A stretch of 59,267 nt of DNA from Enterosoma sp964427595 (GCA_964427595.1 CAYRUQ010000005.1:1-59267); one strand, 5' to 3'; shown: positions 26,084 to 35,344, numbered from the stretch's first letter. The notes: generated by a model from the sequence alone, not told the origin. Program-made: numbers and translations.

Positions 26084-26683
26084 ATGAATCTGCTAGAAAA
26101 AATTCACGAGTTGAAAGTCGTTCCTGTCGTCGTCTTAAACTCTGTTGATGAAGTCGAAGATAAGATCGGTGCTTTAGTCGAAGGTAACTTACCAGTCGCT
26201 GAAATCACCTTCAGAACCGCTTGTGCAGCTGAAGCTATCAAAAAAAGCTGTGAGCTTTATCCGAATGCTTTAATCGGTGCTGGCACTGTCATCAACGCTA
26301 AACAAGCTGTTGAAGCTATCAATGCTGGTGCTAAATTCATCGTCTCTCCCGGCTTAGCCGAAGATGTTGATGAAGTATGCAAAGCTCAAGGTGTCCCTTA
26401 TCTTCCTGGTGTAGCTACCCCGACTGAAATCATCAGAGCAATCGCTTTAGGACATAAAGTCGTCAAGTTCTTCCCTGCTAGTCTCTATGGTGGCTTAAAA
26501 GGAATCAAGACTTTAGCTTCAGTCTTCCCTGATCTGAAGTTCTTACCGACTGGTGGTATTGATCAAAACACCTACAAAGAATACTTAGCTTATGAGAAGA
26601 TCATCGCTGTCGGTGGTTCTTGGATGACTAAAGGAACTCACGAAGAAATCGTCAATCACTGTTTAGAAATCTCTAATAACTGA
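26084..26683 (+). CDS. kdgA: 2-keto-3-deoxy-6-phosphogluconate aldolase
   Basis: The enzyme splits KDPG into pyruvate and glyceraldehyde-3-phosphate, the last step of the hexuronate route. The 199-residue protein has VAEITFRTACA (catalytic Glu), IGAGTVINAKQA, FIVSPGL, the Schiff-base Lys in VVKFFPAS, and LPTGGID. It belongs to the class I KDPG/KHG aldolase family. It is placed 26 bases after uxaC with AGAAAGAAGG upstream, and just before the KDG kinase that makes its substrate. Confidence 0.95.
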   Translation: MNLLEKIHELKVVPVVVLNSVDEVEDKIGALVEGNLPVAEITFRTACAAEAIKKSCELYPNALIGAGTVINAKQAVEAINAGAKFIVSPGLAEDVDEVCKAQGVPYLPGVATPTEIIRAIALGHKVVKFFPASLYGGLKGIKTLASVFPDLKFLPTGGIDQNTYKEYLAYEKIIAVGGSWMTKGTHEEIVNHCLEISNN

Positions 26684-26706
26684 AAGAAAAATTGAGGAGA
26701 AAACTT

Positions 26707-27732
26707 ATGGCAAAAATCGTCACTATGGGTGAGATAATGCTCAGATTATCCACCCCTGGTTATTCCCGTTTCGTACAAGCTGATAACTTCGATGCTTGCT
26801 ATGGAGGTGGTGAAGCAAATGTCGCCGTCTCTTTAGCTAACTATGGTCATGATGCTTACTTCGTCACTAAAGTCCCTGCTCATGAGATCGGAGATTGTGC
26901 AATCAACTCTTTAAGAGAATTCGGTGTCGATACCTCTTATATCGCCAGAGGCGGAGAGAGACTCGGTATCTATTATCTTGAGACTGGTGCTTCGATGCGT
27001 CCTTCTAAAGTCGTTTATGACCGTGCTCACTCATCCATCGCTGAAGCTGATGTCTCTGACTTTGATTTTGACGCTATCTTTGAAGGAAAGGATTGGTTCC
27101 ACTTCACCGGTATCACTCCCGCTATCTCTGAGAAAGCTCAGGAGTTGACTAAAGTCGCTTGCCAAGTCGCTAAGAAACATGGTTTGACCATCTCTTGTGA
27201 TCTCAACTTCAGAAAGAAACTTTGGTCTAGTGAAAAAGCTATCGAAGTCATGACTTCTTTGATGCCTTATGTCGATGTCTTAATCGGCAATGAAGAAGAT
27301 TGTGAAAAATGCCTCGGATTTAAAGCAGCTAAGAGCGATGTCACCAAGGGTGAACTTAATCTCGCTGGTTATGAGGATGTCTTCGTCCAATTGAAGAACC
27401 GCTTCGGTTTCAAGTATATGGCTACTTCTTTAAGAGAATCCTATTCTGCATCCGATAATGGTTGGTCTGCTTTGATTTATGATGGCAAAGAATTCCATCA
27501 CTCTCGTCAGTATGATATTCGTATCGTCGATAGAGTCGGTGGTGGTGATTCCTTCTCTGGCGGTCTCATTCATGGCTTGATCGCCTATAACGGAGATGAG
27601 AAGAAAGCTGTCGAGTTCGCCGTCGCTGCTTCTGCTTTAAAACAGACTATTCCCGGTGATACTAACCATGTCTCTAAAGAAGAAGTTGAGACTTTAATGA
27701 ACGGAGATGCCTCCGGTAGAGTCCAAAGATAA
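26707..27732 (+). CDS. kdgK: 2-keto-3-deoxygluconate kinase (PfkB family)
   Basis: KdgK phosphorylates 2-keto-3-deoxygluconate to KDPG. The 341-residue protein shows the PfkB pattern: GEIMLRLSTPGYSRF, YGGGEANVAVSLANYG near the N-terminus, ISCDLNFRKKLW, and the ATP/catalytic motif DRVGGGDSFSGGL. The anion-hole motif reads GGGD where most ribokinases have GAGD, as is common in this subfamily. An in-frame TTG at 26692 lies in the GAGGAG ribosome site; ATG 26707 is the start. It is the last gene of the operon, followed by a terminator. Confidence 0.94.
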   Translation: MAKIVTMGEIMLRLSTPGYSRFVQADNFDACYGGGEANVAVSLANYGHDAYFVTKVPAHEIGDCAINSLREFGVDTSYIARGGERLGIYYLETGASMRPSKVVYDRAHSSIAEADVSDFDFDAIFEGKDWFHFTGITPAISEKAQELTKVACQVAKKHGLTISCDLNFRKKLWSSEKAIEVMTSLMPYVDVLIGNEEDCEKCLGFKAAKSDVTKGELNLAGYEDVFVQLKNRFGFKYMATSLRESYSASDNGWSALIYDGKEFHHSRQYDIRIVDRVGGGDSFSGGLIHGLIAYNGDEKKAVEFAVAASALKQTIPGDTNHVSKEEVETLMNGDASGRVQR

Positions 27733-27759
27733 TTAGATTTCTATAATTAAGTAAGTAAT

Positions 27760-27796
27760 AGACTGTTCTAGAAGATTCTAGAATGGTCTTTTTTTA
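27760..27796 (+). terminator. Terminator of the uxuA-kdgK operon
   Basis: A stem AGAC/GTCT plus TTCTAGA/TCTAGAA with one internal mismatch pair (27760-27772 with 27777-27789) runs into seven T, 27 bases past the kdgK stop. Confidence 0.85.
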
Positions 27797-27923
27797 TGTA
27801 ATCAAAACTAGAAGAAGATGTGCTTACTAAATTATTGTCTCTGTTAAACATAACTTATTAAATTTGTCTACGTTAATATTCTTACCTTCATTTATAATGT
27901 TGACACACAAGGAGTCACAAAAA

Positions 27924-28895
27924 ATGAAGAAAAATCTTTTATTACTTACTCTTCTCTCTACTTTCGCCTTAACTGGTTGTTCACTTTTTAACGCTGGAGA
28001 ATCTAGTAGTCTAGATACCAGTAATCAATTCGAAAGCAGTCAAAGTTCTATTGAAGATTCTACTTCTGTAGATAGTGATACTTCTTCTTTGACTGCGGAC
28101 GAATTATTAGCTGCTTCTGAATCTTTTAGTATTCAAGACTATAAGACTCTTGATTATTCCATTTGGATGCATATGCAAGGCACTTCTGAAGATGGTAGTG
28201 TCACTTCAAGTGGAACAACAGATGTAGAAATGTCTCAGAGAGCAATTTTTGATACTACAACTGAAGGAGAATATTACTATTACTACACTTACACAGCTTC
28301 TACTTCTATTTTGACTGATTCCGGTGAAGAAACTGCTGTATCAACTGAATTCAGCATCGAAATTCGACCTGATAGTGGAAACTATATCGTCTCGCAAGAA
28401 TACACTGTTAGTGGTAAAACTACTTCATCTAGTATCACTGATACTGATACAGAACTATATGATCAAGAAATTAAATCCACATTAACTTCTTTTATTTCTA
28501 GTGAAGAAAATATAGTTACTACTGAAAGCCTTGAATCAATTATGGATTCTTTAACTGATCCAGTTTATAAAAGAACCGAAGGCGGTTATCTTGTTTCAGG
28601 TGATATTAACTTTAGTGATTCTTACTTATTTAAGTCTATCTATATGACAAGCACAGGAGAAATCACGACAACTTTTTATTCCGATGCACTGATGTATTCT
28701 GAAGTTGGTTTTAATGAATATGGCCATATAACCTCAAGAGTCGAAAATGTTTATGAAAGCATCGAATACTCTACTACCGCTGATTTTGGAACAACTGAGG
28801 CCACCGCTGAGGGAACTATTGATGCTATGGATACCATTCTCAATATCGCCTATGATGAAGAAGTCGACACCTCAGCAAAAGTAATCGTTGAATAA
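27924..28895 (+). CDS. S/T-rich lipoprotein of unknown function
   Basis: I do not recognise the family. The 323-residue product has a lipoprotein signal peptide ending in ALTGC, then a Ser/Thr/Asp stalk of about 45 residues, then a globular region with beta-rich text (YKTLDYSIWMHMQGT, EGEYYYYYTYT, GGYLVSGDINF). The architecture matches the lipoprotein at 12420-14081, and the two may be distant relatives. ATG 27924 follows AAGGAG; the frame is open upstream to 27864, but that part overlaps the TATAAT at 27893-27898. It sits between the hexuronate operon and its presumed transporter, so a surface binding role is possible but unproven. Confidence 0.78.
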   Translation: MKKNLLLLTLLSTFALTGCSLFNAGESSSLDTSNQFESSQSSIEDSTSVDSDTSSLTADELLAASESFSIQDYKTLDYSIWMHMQGTSEDGSVTSSGTTDVEMSQRAIFDTTTEGEYYYYYTYTASTSILTDSGEETAVSTEFSIEIRPDSGNYIVSQEYTVSGKTTSSSITDTDTELYDQEIKSTLTSFISSEENIVTTESLESIMDSLTDPVYKRTEGGYLVSGDINFSDSYLFKSIYMTSTGEITTTFYSDALMYSEVGFNEYGHITSRVENVYESIEYSTTADFGTTEATAEGTIDAMDTILNIAYDEEVDTSAKVIVE

Positions 28896-29068
28896 CTCAT
28901 ATATAAATAATTTGTTTAATTGTACCAATCTGTGAACTAGACATTTTTAGTGAGTCTGTTGATGTGTTTTTTAACATGAACCTCTTTTGAAAAAGCAAGT
29001 TTTTGGATTGATTTTTAAAATGGAGAAACTATGTCAAAATTATTTCTATCTTTATTTATAAATATAGT

Positions 29069-29097
29069 TTGAATTGCTCTCTTGAAAGCGCTATTCT
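29069..29097 (+). promoter_or_regulatory. Transporter promoter overlapped by a cre-like box
   Basis: TTGAAT (29069-29074) and TATTCT (29092-29097) are 17 bases apart. TGAAAGCGCTATTC (29083-29096) matches 12 of 14 cre positions and covers the spacer and -10, a position where CcpA would repress. A small perfect hairpin, TGCTGC/GCAGCA (29111-29126), lies in the leader. The rest of 28896-29157 shows nothing else. Confidence 0.6.
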
Positions 29098-29157
29098 ATT
29101 GTAGTGAAGTTGCTGCGAACGCAGCACATTAGTCTATTTTTCTAGAAAGGAAACACT

Positions 29158-31155
29158 ATGGAAAAAACGGACAAAAAACAAAGCATATGGGAATCCAAAT
29201 TGCTTTCCACCAAAGTCAAAACAGCTGATGTAAAACTGTTCCCTGAAACAGCGCTCGGTTATCTTGTAGGTCCAGCGTTTGCTTTAATGGCCAACAGTGT
29301 CGTCAACACCTACTTAAGCCAATACTGGAACAGAGTTCTAGGTCTTGGCACTTGGGCTTCAACATTCACTTGGCTTTTGCCACTATTAGCTACCATCGCT
29401 ATCTTCTGTGGCAACTTACTCATCGGTAGGCTCTTCGAAAGAAATCCTTCTATCGCTGGTAAGGCTCGCCCCTACATTCTTGTTGGTATGCCGTTGATGA
29501 CAATCGCCCTCTTCTGCTTATTCTTAGTTCCATTCCCAGGTGATCCACAAACTCTTGTCAGTAATCCGAGTATTTCTACTCTCGTCTTCATATCTGTCGG
29601 TTATATTCTCTACTATGCTGTCGCTTATCCTTTTTATTACACCTCTCACTCAGCATTAGTCAGCTTATCAACTCGTAGCGGTTCTAAGAGATCACTTCTG
29701 GCTACCGCTTCTAATGCAGGTCAAATCGTCGCTTCCGGTGCTGCTGGTATGTTCTTCCCCTTCATCATTGATGGATTAGGACTTTTACCAGATGAAAATG
29801 CTACTGCCGAAGCTATGGAAGAAGCTAACCAGCTCTGGGTCGTCTTAATCATCGTCTTAGTTGTAGTCCAAATTATCGGTTGTTTATGTGAATATTTCTT
29901 CACAAGAGAAAGAATCACTGAAGAGACAGTCAAACTCAGAAGAGAAAATCCTGACAATGCTGCTCTTCAAGCTAGAAAAGTCTCCACTAAGAAACAAGCT
30001 TCCATCTGCTTCCACGATAAATTCTGGTGGTTTGTTATCATCTTCTTCTTCCTCTATCAATTAGGCGGTATGTTGAAGAACAATGGTGCTTCTTGGTTCT
30101 CTCAAGCGTTCACAGGTGAAACTGGTCTTTCTGGAACAATCAATATCGTCGGCGCTATCCCTACAGCCTTAGGTATGTTCATCATTTGGCCTTTAGCTAG
30201 AAAGTTTGGTAAAGCCAATTGTATTAAAGTCGGCGCTTTAATAGCGGTGTTAATGGGTGCCTTAGGTTTCCTCGTTATCCCTCTCGCTGGCAACACTACT
30301 GCTGTATATGGTTTATCTATCAGTGCTTTCTGCTTAAAAGCTATAGGTACTGTTCCTGCTATGTATGTTTCAATGGCACTTCTCTCTGATGTCCTTGAAC
30401 ATCAAGAAGCTCTCTATGGTATCAGAACTGATGGTTTCACCATGTCTATCTATGGTTCCATCATGATCGCTATGCCTGGAGTAGCTAATGCTATCATCTT
30501 ATTAGTCAATAACAACATCGCTGTCACCTATTCTGAAGTTGGTCAAATCGCTAATACCTTCCTCTACTTTGGTGGTGAAGCTATCTGCTATTTAATCATC
30601 GCTATCATGTTCATCTTCATGAAAGTTGAAAAGTTCTCAAAATTCGATCAAAAAGCTATATTAGAAGACCAAAAAGAATTCGCTGCTAAAGAAGGTGCAG
30701 AATGGGTTGATCCTGCTGTCAGACTCGCTCTTGAAGAAGAACAAGCTGAAGAAGAGATCCATCAAGAACATCTTGAGAAGATCAGAAAACATGTCGAAAC
30801 TAACAACGCTAAGCGTGCTAGCCAATTAGCTAAGACCAACAAGACTAATTTAGTCGAGATGAATCTTGAAGATGAAATCGCAGCTTACGAAGCTCAAAGA
30901 ACTAAGAAAGCGGAAGACTCTGCTACTAAGAAAGCGGAAAGTGAGCGTATCAAAGCAGAGAAGTTACAGACGAAGCAAAACGAATTACAAGCTAAACTCG
31001 ATGCTATGACTACTCAAGAGCGTGATTATTACGATCAAAAACTCAAAGAGAAAGAAGAGAAATTAGCTAAACAAGAAGCTTTCTACGAAAGCAAATTCGC
31101 TCAATTAAGAGAAGGTACTGCTAAGCAAAGAGCTGAAAATTTAGGTGGCAACTGA
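29158..31155 (+). CDS. GPH-type sugar/hexuronide transporter with a C-terminal coiled coil
   Basis: The first 480 or so residues form a 12-helix major-facilitator-like transporter resembling the glycoside-pentoside-hexuronide:cation symporters (FPETALGYLVGPAFALMANSVVNTYLSQYWNRVLG, AYPFYYTSHSALVSLSTRSGSKRSLLAT). From about residue 500 a long charged tail of some 165 residues follows, predicted helical and coiled coil (AESERIKAEKLQTKQNELQ, KLKEKEEKLAKQEAFYESKF). Ordinary family members lack such a tail. The position after the hexuronate operon and a cre-like box at its promoter suggest import of glucuronides or glucuronate. It has its own promoter and terminator. Confidence 0.83.
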   Translation: MEKTDKKQSIWESKLLSTKVKTADVKLFPETALGYLVGPAFALMANSVVNTYLSQYWNRVLGLGTWASTFTWLLPLLATIAIFCGNLLIGRLFERNPSIAGKARPYILVGMPLMTIALFCLFLVPFPGDPQTLVSNPSISTLVFISVGYILYYAVAYPFYYTSHSALVSLSTRSGSKRSLLATASNAGQIVASGAAGMFFPFIIDGLGLLPDENATAEAMEEANQLWVVLIIVLVVVQIIGCLCEYFFTRERITEETVKLRRENPDNAALQARKVSTKKQASICFHDKFWWFVIIFFFLYQLGGMLKNNGASWFSQAFTGETGLSGTINIVGAIPTALGMFIIWPLARKFGKANCIKVGALIAVLMGALGFLVIPLAGNTTAVYGLSISAFCLKAIGTVPAMYVSMALLSDVLEHQEALYGIRTDGFTMSIYGSIMIAMPGVANAIILLVNNNIAVTYSEVGQIANTFLYFGGEAICYLIIAIMFIFMKVEKFSKFDQKAILEDQKEFAAKEGAEWVDPAVRLALEEEQAEEEIHQEHLEKIRKHVETNNAKRASQLAKTNKTNLVEMNLEDEIAAYEAQRTKKAEDSATKKAESERIKAEKLQTKQNELQAKLDAMTTQERDYYDQKLKEKEEKLAKQEAFYESKFAQLREGTAKQRAENLGGN

Positions 31156-31170
31156 TTAAAGATGATCTCA

Positions 31171-31203
31171 ATCCTCCTAGTTAAAAACTAGGAGGATTTT
31201 TTC
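31171..31203 (+). terminator. Transporter terminator
   Basis: ATCCTCCTAGTT (31171-31182) pairs perfectly with AACTAGGAGGAT (31186-31197) and is followed by a T run. Confidence 0.9.
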
Positions 31204-31237
31204 TTAAAAAAGTCTTCTTGTCACTGCTAAATTTTCA

Positions 31238-31266
31238 TTGAAACCAATACTGCTGTGTGGTATATT
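31238..31266 (+). promoter_or_regulatory. rpmB promoter
   Basis: TTGAAA (31238-31243) and TATATT (31261-31266) are spaced by 17 bases, about 45 bases before the rpmB ATG. Confidence 0.75.
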
Positions 31267-31311
31267 TTTAGAGCACGTGTCTAAATAACAATCAGTTGGA
31301 GGATAGTCAAC

Positions 31312-31527
31312 ATGTCTAAGAAATGCCCTGTCACCGGTAAAGGCCCTATGTCCGGAAATAATGTCTCCCACTCTATGAGACATACCCGCAGACGCTTCGG
31401 TGTTAATCTTCAGTGGACTACCATCGTTGTCGATGGTAGAAAACAGAGAATCAAGGTTTCTACAGCTGCCATCCGCACTCTCAGAAAGAATGCTAAAGTC
31501 AAAGAGAGTGCAGAAGTCGCTGCTTGA
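31312..31527 (+). CDS. rpmB: 50S ribosomal protein L28
   Basis: The 71-residue protein has the L28 pattern: CPVTGKGPMSGNNVSHSMRHTRRRFGVNLQ at the start (conserved GNNVSHS) and the RIKVSTAAIRTLRK end. The N-terminal CP lacks the second Cys pair, so it is the zinc-free form. It stands alone with its own promoter, a GGAGG site at about 31299 and a shared terminator, as is common for rpmB. Confidence 0.96.
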   Translation: MSKKCPVTGKGPMSGNNVSHSMRHTRRRFGVNLQWTTIVVDGRKQRIKVSTAAIRTLRKNAKVKESAEVAA

Positions 31528-31544
31528 TTTTATCAAAATAAAAT

Positions 31545-31578
31545 AAAAGAGCCTAGGCAACTGACCTAGGCTCTTTTT
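31545..31578. terminator. Bidirectional terminator between rpmB and glgA
   Basis: AAAAGAGCCTAGG (31545-31557) pairs perfectly over 13 bp with CCTAGGCTCTTTT (31565-31577). It has T runs on both strands and serves two convergent genes. Confidence 0.92.
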
Positions 31579-31594
31579 GTTTCTTAATTAAGAC

Positions 31595-33004
31595 TCACTT
31601 CCAATCGATTGAGTCGTATAAAGCGAGATATTCTCTAGCTGAGTTGTTCCAACCATACTCGCCTTTCATGCCGTTTCTGATCTCTTTATCAAGACCTTGA
31701 TGATAGTAATAACTAGAAGAAGCATAGAAGCAGTTGATGAAACCGAAGTAATCGTTGTTATTGAAGACGAAACCAGTCGCTTCATCACCGACAGAGATAT
31801 CCTTGACAGTATCATTTAAACCGCCGACATTAGAGACGATCGGGACGGTTCCATAACGCATCGAGATGAGCTGGCTTGTTCCACAAGGTTCAAAATAAGA
31901 AGGCATCAAGAAGTAATCGCTAGCGGAATATACGAGATGAGCGAGATTCTCATCATAACGTTTGACGAAATAAACCTGCGGATACTGCAAAGAATGATAG
32001 AGGAACTCATCTTCCATCTCACCAGTTCCGATAACGATCAGTCTTCCATCAGACTCTTTAAGATTAGGCATGCATTGGATGAGTCTCTCAACACCTTTTT
32101 GAGCCGATAAACGAGTGATAGCGGAATATAAAGGACCATTGAAGTGAGAGTCCATACCTAAGAGATTTAAAAGGTGAAGCTTGTTTTGTCTCTTACCTTC
32201 CGCATAACTGTTGATATCATAATTGGCGAAAAGATTCTTATCAGTCTTCGGATTCCAGACATCAGTATCAAGTCCGTTGACGATACCGACAAAATCATAA
32301 TGTCTAAAATAATCGATGACCGCCCCGATACCACTGAAACCGTCATGGTCAGAAAGTAATTCTTTAGCGTGAGTCTTAGAGACCGTGGTGATCTTATCAG
32401 CGGTCATGATACCGGTCTTCAAGAAGTCGAAGCTATCACCAAGTCTGACTAAACCATTATCATAGAAGTCGGTATGGAGATTGAAGTAATAAGAGAGATC
32501 CTCTCTTCTCGCATAGCCTTGATAAGCAGGGTTATGGATGGTTAAGACAGTCTTGATACTGTGTGGATTGTATCTAAGTAATAGAGGTAAGACCGCTGTC
32601 TGCCAATCGTTACAATGGACGACATCAAAGTCATTATGACGAGTTATGAAGGTGTTGACCGCCATCATAAAAGCAGCAAAACGGCCGATATCATCGTCAT
32701 ATCCGTATAAACCATCTCGATCAAACCATTCATTCATGGCTACGAAATAGAAATCGACTCCCTGATTAGTGACTTTAAAGACTCCACAGCCTTGATTTTT
32801 CCAATTCATGTTGAAATCAAAGGAGTCATAAAATCCTTTTTCAATATCCGGGAACTTTTTCTTAATATCTCTGTAGTAAGGAAGGATGACCGAGACTTGC
32901 TGATTCTCTTTGACTAAAGCCTTCGAAAAAGACCAAATGAAATCGGCTAATCCACCAGATTTGCAGTATGGAAGAGCTTCGCCAGTGACTAATAAAATAC
33001 GCAT
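31595..33004 (-). CDS. glgA: Glycogen synthase GlgA
   Basis: GlgA adds glucose from ADP-glucose to glycogen (GT5 family, cytoplasmic). The 469-residue protein has the N-terminal ADP-glucose site ALPYCKSGGLADFIWSFSKAL with the KSGGL motif, HCNDWQTAVLP, VLTIHNPAYQG, and the C-terminal FLMPSYFEPCGTSQLISMRYGTVPIVSNVGGL motif. ATG 33004 shares a base with the glgD stop (TGATG) and follows GAGGAG; an in-frame TTG sits one codon earlier. It is the last gene of glgC-glgD-glgA. Confidence 0.95.
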   Translation of the reverse strand: MRILLVTGEALPYCKSGGLADFIWSFSKALVKENQQVSVILPYYRDIKKKFPDIEKGFYDSFDFNMNWKNQGCGVFKVTNQGVDFYFVAMNEWFDRDGLYGYDDDIGRFAAFMMAVNTFITRHNDFDVVHCNDWQTAVLPLLLRYNPHSIKTVLTIHNPAYQGYARREDLSYYFNLHTDFYDNGLVRLGDSFDFLKTGIMTADKITTVSKTHAKELLSDHDGFSGIGAVIDYFRHYDFVGIVNGLDTDVWNPKTDKNLFANYDINSYAEGKRQNKLHLLNLLGMDSHFNGPLYSAITRLSAQKGVERLIQCMPNLKESDGRLIVIGTGEMEDEFLYHSLQYPQVYFVKRYDENLAHLVYSASDYFLMPSYFEPCGTSQLISMRYGTVPIVSNVGGLNDTVKDISVGDEATGFVFNNNDYFGFINCFYASSSYYYHQGLDKEIRNGMKGEYGWNNSAREYLALYDSIDWK

Positions 33005-34119
33005 CAAACGATATCTCCTCTAGCGATGTAAAGAGGATCATCAGCGGTACCGATAACCTCGTTAACATGTAAGACTTGAGCTTCTTTATCGACGATTGCA
33101 TTCTCGATAATCGTATTTTCATCGATATATGAACCAGAACCGATGAAGGAGTTTTTGATGACGCAACCTTTCTTGATTCTGACATCACGTCCGATGATCG
33201 AATTGATGACTGTTCCTTCGATGATAGTACCATTAGCAATAGAGGCGTTCTTGACCAAAGAACCGGGCTGATATAAAGCTGGAGGAGTGTCATAAGTCTT
33301 GGTGTAAATCGGCCAATTCTCTTTAAAGAGAGAATTGAAGACATCTTCATCTAGAAGCTCTAAGGAGTACTTGAGATAATGAGCGAGTGAATCAAAGCTT
33401 CTGACATAACCGGTGTGCTTGACTGCTCTGATCAAGATAGAAGGAGAGATGTAACTTAAAGCATCGACTAATGAGAAGAAAGAAGAAGTACCGGAAGCGA
33501 ACTCAATCAAGCTTTCAAGCATCGGATAATCCATGATCATAGCGCCGAGAGAGACATCTCCTTCAGGACTCTCACCACGATTGACTTCAAACTTGGTGAC
33601 CTTTCCTCTATCAGAAACATAGACTTTCTTAGCGTTGATGAAGGAATCTTTCAGTTTATTGACATGAGCGTAAAGAAGGGAGATTCTGCTTCCAGAAGCG
33701 ATGTGATCGTTTAACAACTTTCCATAATCGCATTCCATCACGATGTGAGGGGAACAGATGACGACATAATCAGGATCGACCTGTTTTAAAAACCATCTGT
33801 TCTCGATTAAACAAGCGACATCAGTGTTATAAGAGGAATTAGCGATATTGGGCTCATCATATAAGACATGGAAATCACCGATCTTGGTGTTCTTGATCCA
33901 AGGGCGACCGCTTCCGACATGTCTCGTTAAAGAACGGATATGGTTTTGACAAAGGATACCGATAGAAGGAATACCGGAGTTTAAAAAATTAGAGAGAGCG
34001 AAATCAACGAAGGCATAACGCCCTAAAAAGGAAGTCGAAACGATGGCTCTGTGTTTGGTCATCGGACCGAAATCGGGATTGTTGAAGCAATCGACTAGAC
34101 CTAATACTTTTAATGACAT
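33004..34119 (-). CDS. glgD: GlgD, non-catalytic ADP-glucose pyrophosphorylase subunit
   Basis: The 371-residue protein is GlgC-like but has lost the pyrophosphorylase signature GGxGxRL; its start reads VLGLVDCFNNPDFGPMTKHRA. It keeps the nucleotidyltransferase core (FALSNFLNSGI, VGSGRPW, DYVVICSPHIVMECDY) and a C-terminal left-handed beta-helix with hexapeptide repeats (GTVINSIIGRDVRIKKGCVI). In Bacillota GlgD forms a more active hetero-complex with GlgC. ATG 34119 has AGGAGG upstream, 9 bases after glgC. Confidence 0.94.
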   Translation of the reverse strand: MSLKVLGLVDCFNNPDFGPMTKHRAIVSTSFLGRYAFVDFALSNFLNSGIPSIGILCQNHIRSLTRHVGSGRPWIKNTKIGDFHVLYDEPNIANSSYNTDVACLIENRWFLKQVDPDYVVICSPHIVMECDYGKLLNDHIASGSRISLLYAHVNKLKDSFINAKKVYVSDRGKVTKFEVNRGESPEGDVSLGAMIMDYPMLESLIEFASGTSSFFSLVDALSYISPSILIRAVKHTGYVRSFDSLAHYLKYSLELLDEDVFNSLFKENWPIYTKTYDTPPALYQPGSLVKNASIANGTIIEGTVINSIIGRDVRIKKGCVIKNSFIGSGSYIDENTIIENAIVDKEAQVLHVNEVIGTADDPLYIARGDIV

Positions 34120-34128
34120 AATAGCCTC

Positions 34129-35235
34129 CTAGCCGTTGATGAGGAGAATATCCTCACTATTTCCTATCTTGTCGGAAGTGACTTTCGTCGAAGAACCGAC
34201 GATCGCATATTCGACCTTGACACCAGGTGCGATATAAGCTCCAGGCATGATGAAGGAATTGATGACCTCAGCTCCTGGTTCGATAATGACTTCATTAGAG
34301 ATGATAGAATGGACGACTTTACCTCTGACGACTGCGCCTTGGTTGATGATTGAATCCTCCACCTGAGCGCTAGGAGCGATGTATTGAGGACGAGAGCAGG
34401 TATCAGCTGAATAGATACGGAAATCCTTATCAAAAAGCTTCAGAAGACAATCAGAATCTAAGAGATCCATATTAGCTTCCCATAAAGATTTGATCGTTCC
34501 GACATCTTTCCAGTATCCGTTAAACGGATAGGCGAATAATCTCTTGCCATTGTTTAAAAGATCAGGAAGGACATTCTTACCAAAATCATGGTCAGTGTCT
34601 TTCAGCTTGTGATCCTTGATCAAGGCTTCTCTAAGCAGACTATAGGTGAAGATATAGATACCCATCGAAGCTAAAGTGGACTTCGGATTCTTCGGTTTCT
34701 CTTGGAATTCGATGACCTGATTATCCTTACCGGAGACGATGATTCCAAATCTGGATGCCTCTTCGATAGGAACATTGATACAAGCGATAGTGACATCAGC
34801 ACCATTCTTCTTGTGATACTTGAGCATCTCGGAATAATCCATCTTGTAGATGTGATCACCAGAGAGGATAACTACATACTCACAATGGGTCTTATCAAGC
34901 CAATCGATATTCTGATAAATAGCATCCGCAGTACCAAGATACCAACTCGCTCCTTCTGGGGTTTCTCTAGGAGGGAGAGTCGATGTCAAAGACCCAGTTC
35001 CATTGATACCCCAACTTCCACCATTACCGATGTAGTTATTGAGAACTGTTGATTCGTATTGAGTGGCGATACCGACACAATCAATACCCGAATTAGCGAC
35101 ATTAGACAGCACGAAATCGATGATTCTATACTTACCACCGAAAAAGACTGCAGGCTTTGCGATTTTGCTGGTCAGAGATTTAAGTCTGGTACCTCTGCCA
35201 CCGGCTAAAATCATGGCAACCATCTCTTCTTTCAT
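34129..35235 (-). CDS. glgC: Glucose-1-phosphate adenylyltransferase GlgC
   Basis: GlgC makes ADP-glucose from glucose-1-phosphate and ATP, the committed step of glycogen synthesis. The 368-residue protein has MILAGGRGTRLKSLTSKIAKPAVFFGGKYRIIDF-type N-terminal pattern, LSGDHIYKMDY, the glucose-1-phosphate-binding EFQEKPKNP, GYWKDVGTI and a C-terminal beta-helix domain. ATG 35235 is preceded by AGGAGG. It is the first gene of the operon, with a near-perfect cre box between promoter and ribosome site. Confidence 0.96.
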   Translation of the reverse strand: MKEEMVAMILAGGRGTRLKSLTSKIAKPAVFFGGKYRIIDFVLSNVANSGIDCVGIATQYESTVLNNYIGNGGSWGINGTGSLTSTLPPRETPEGASWYLGTADAIYQNIDWLDKTHCEYVVILSGDHIYKMDYSEMLKYHKKNGADVTIACINVPIEEASRFGIIVSGKDNQVIEFQEKPKNPKSTLASMGIYIFTYSLLREALIKDHKLKDTDHDFGKNVLPDLLNNGKRLFAYPFNGYWKDVGTIKSLWEANMDLLDSDCLLKLFDKDFRIYSADTCSRPQYIAPSAQVEDSIINQGAVVRGKVVHSIISNEVIIEPGAEVINSFIMPGAYIAPGVKVEYAIVGSSTKVTSDKIGNSEDILLING

Positions 35236-35245
35236 GATAGCCTCC

Positions 35246-35259
35246 TGTAAACGCTTTCA
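35246..35259 (-). promoter_or_regulatory. CcpA cre box of the glg operon
   Basis: TGTAAACGCTTTCA matches every position of the cre consensus TGWAARCGYTWWCA. It lies just downstream of the predicted transcription start of glgC, where bound CcpA would block transcription. CcpA itself is not encoded in this window. Confidence 0.8.
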
Positions 35260-35267
35260 ATAAAGAC

Positions 35268-35296
35268 ATTATACTCTTTTTCTTCATTAATATGAA
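35268..35296 (-). promoter_or_regulatory. glgC promoter
   Basis: On the minus strand TTCATA (35296-35291) and a perfect TATAAT (35273-35268) are 17 bases apart, about 33 bases before the glgC ATG. Confidence 0.68.
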
Positions 35297-35344
35297 GAAC
35301 ATATCAAAGAAAGTATCTCCTGCTAGTCAAATAAAACCTGAATT

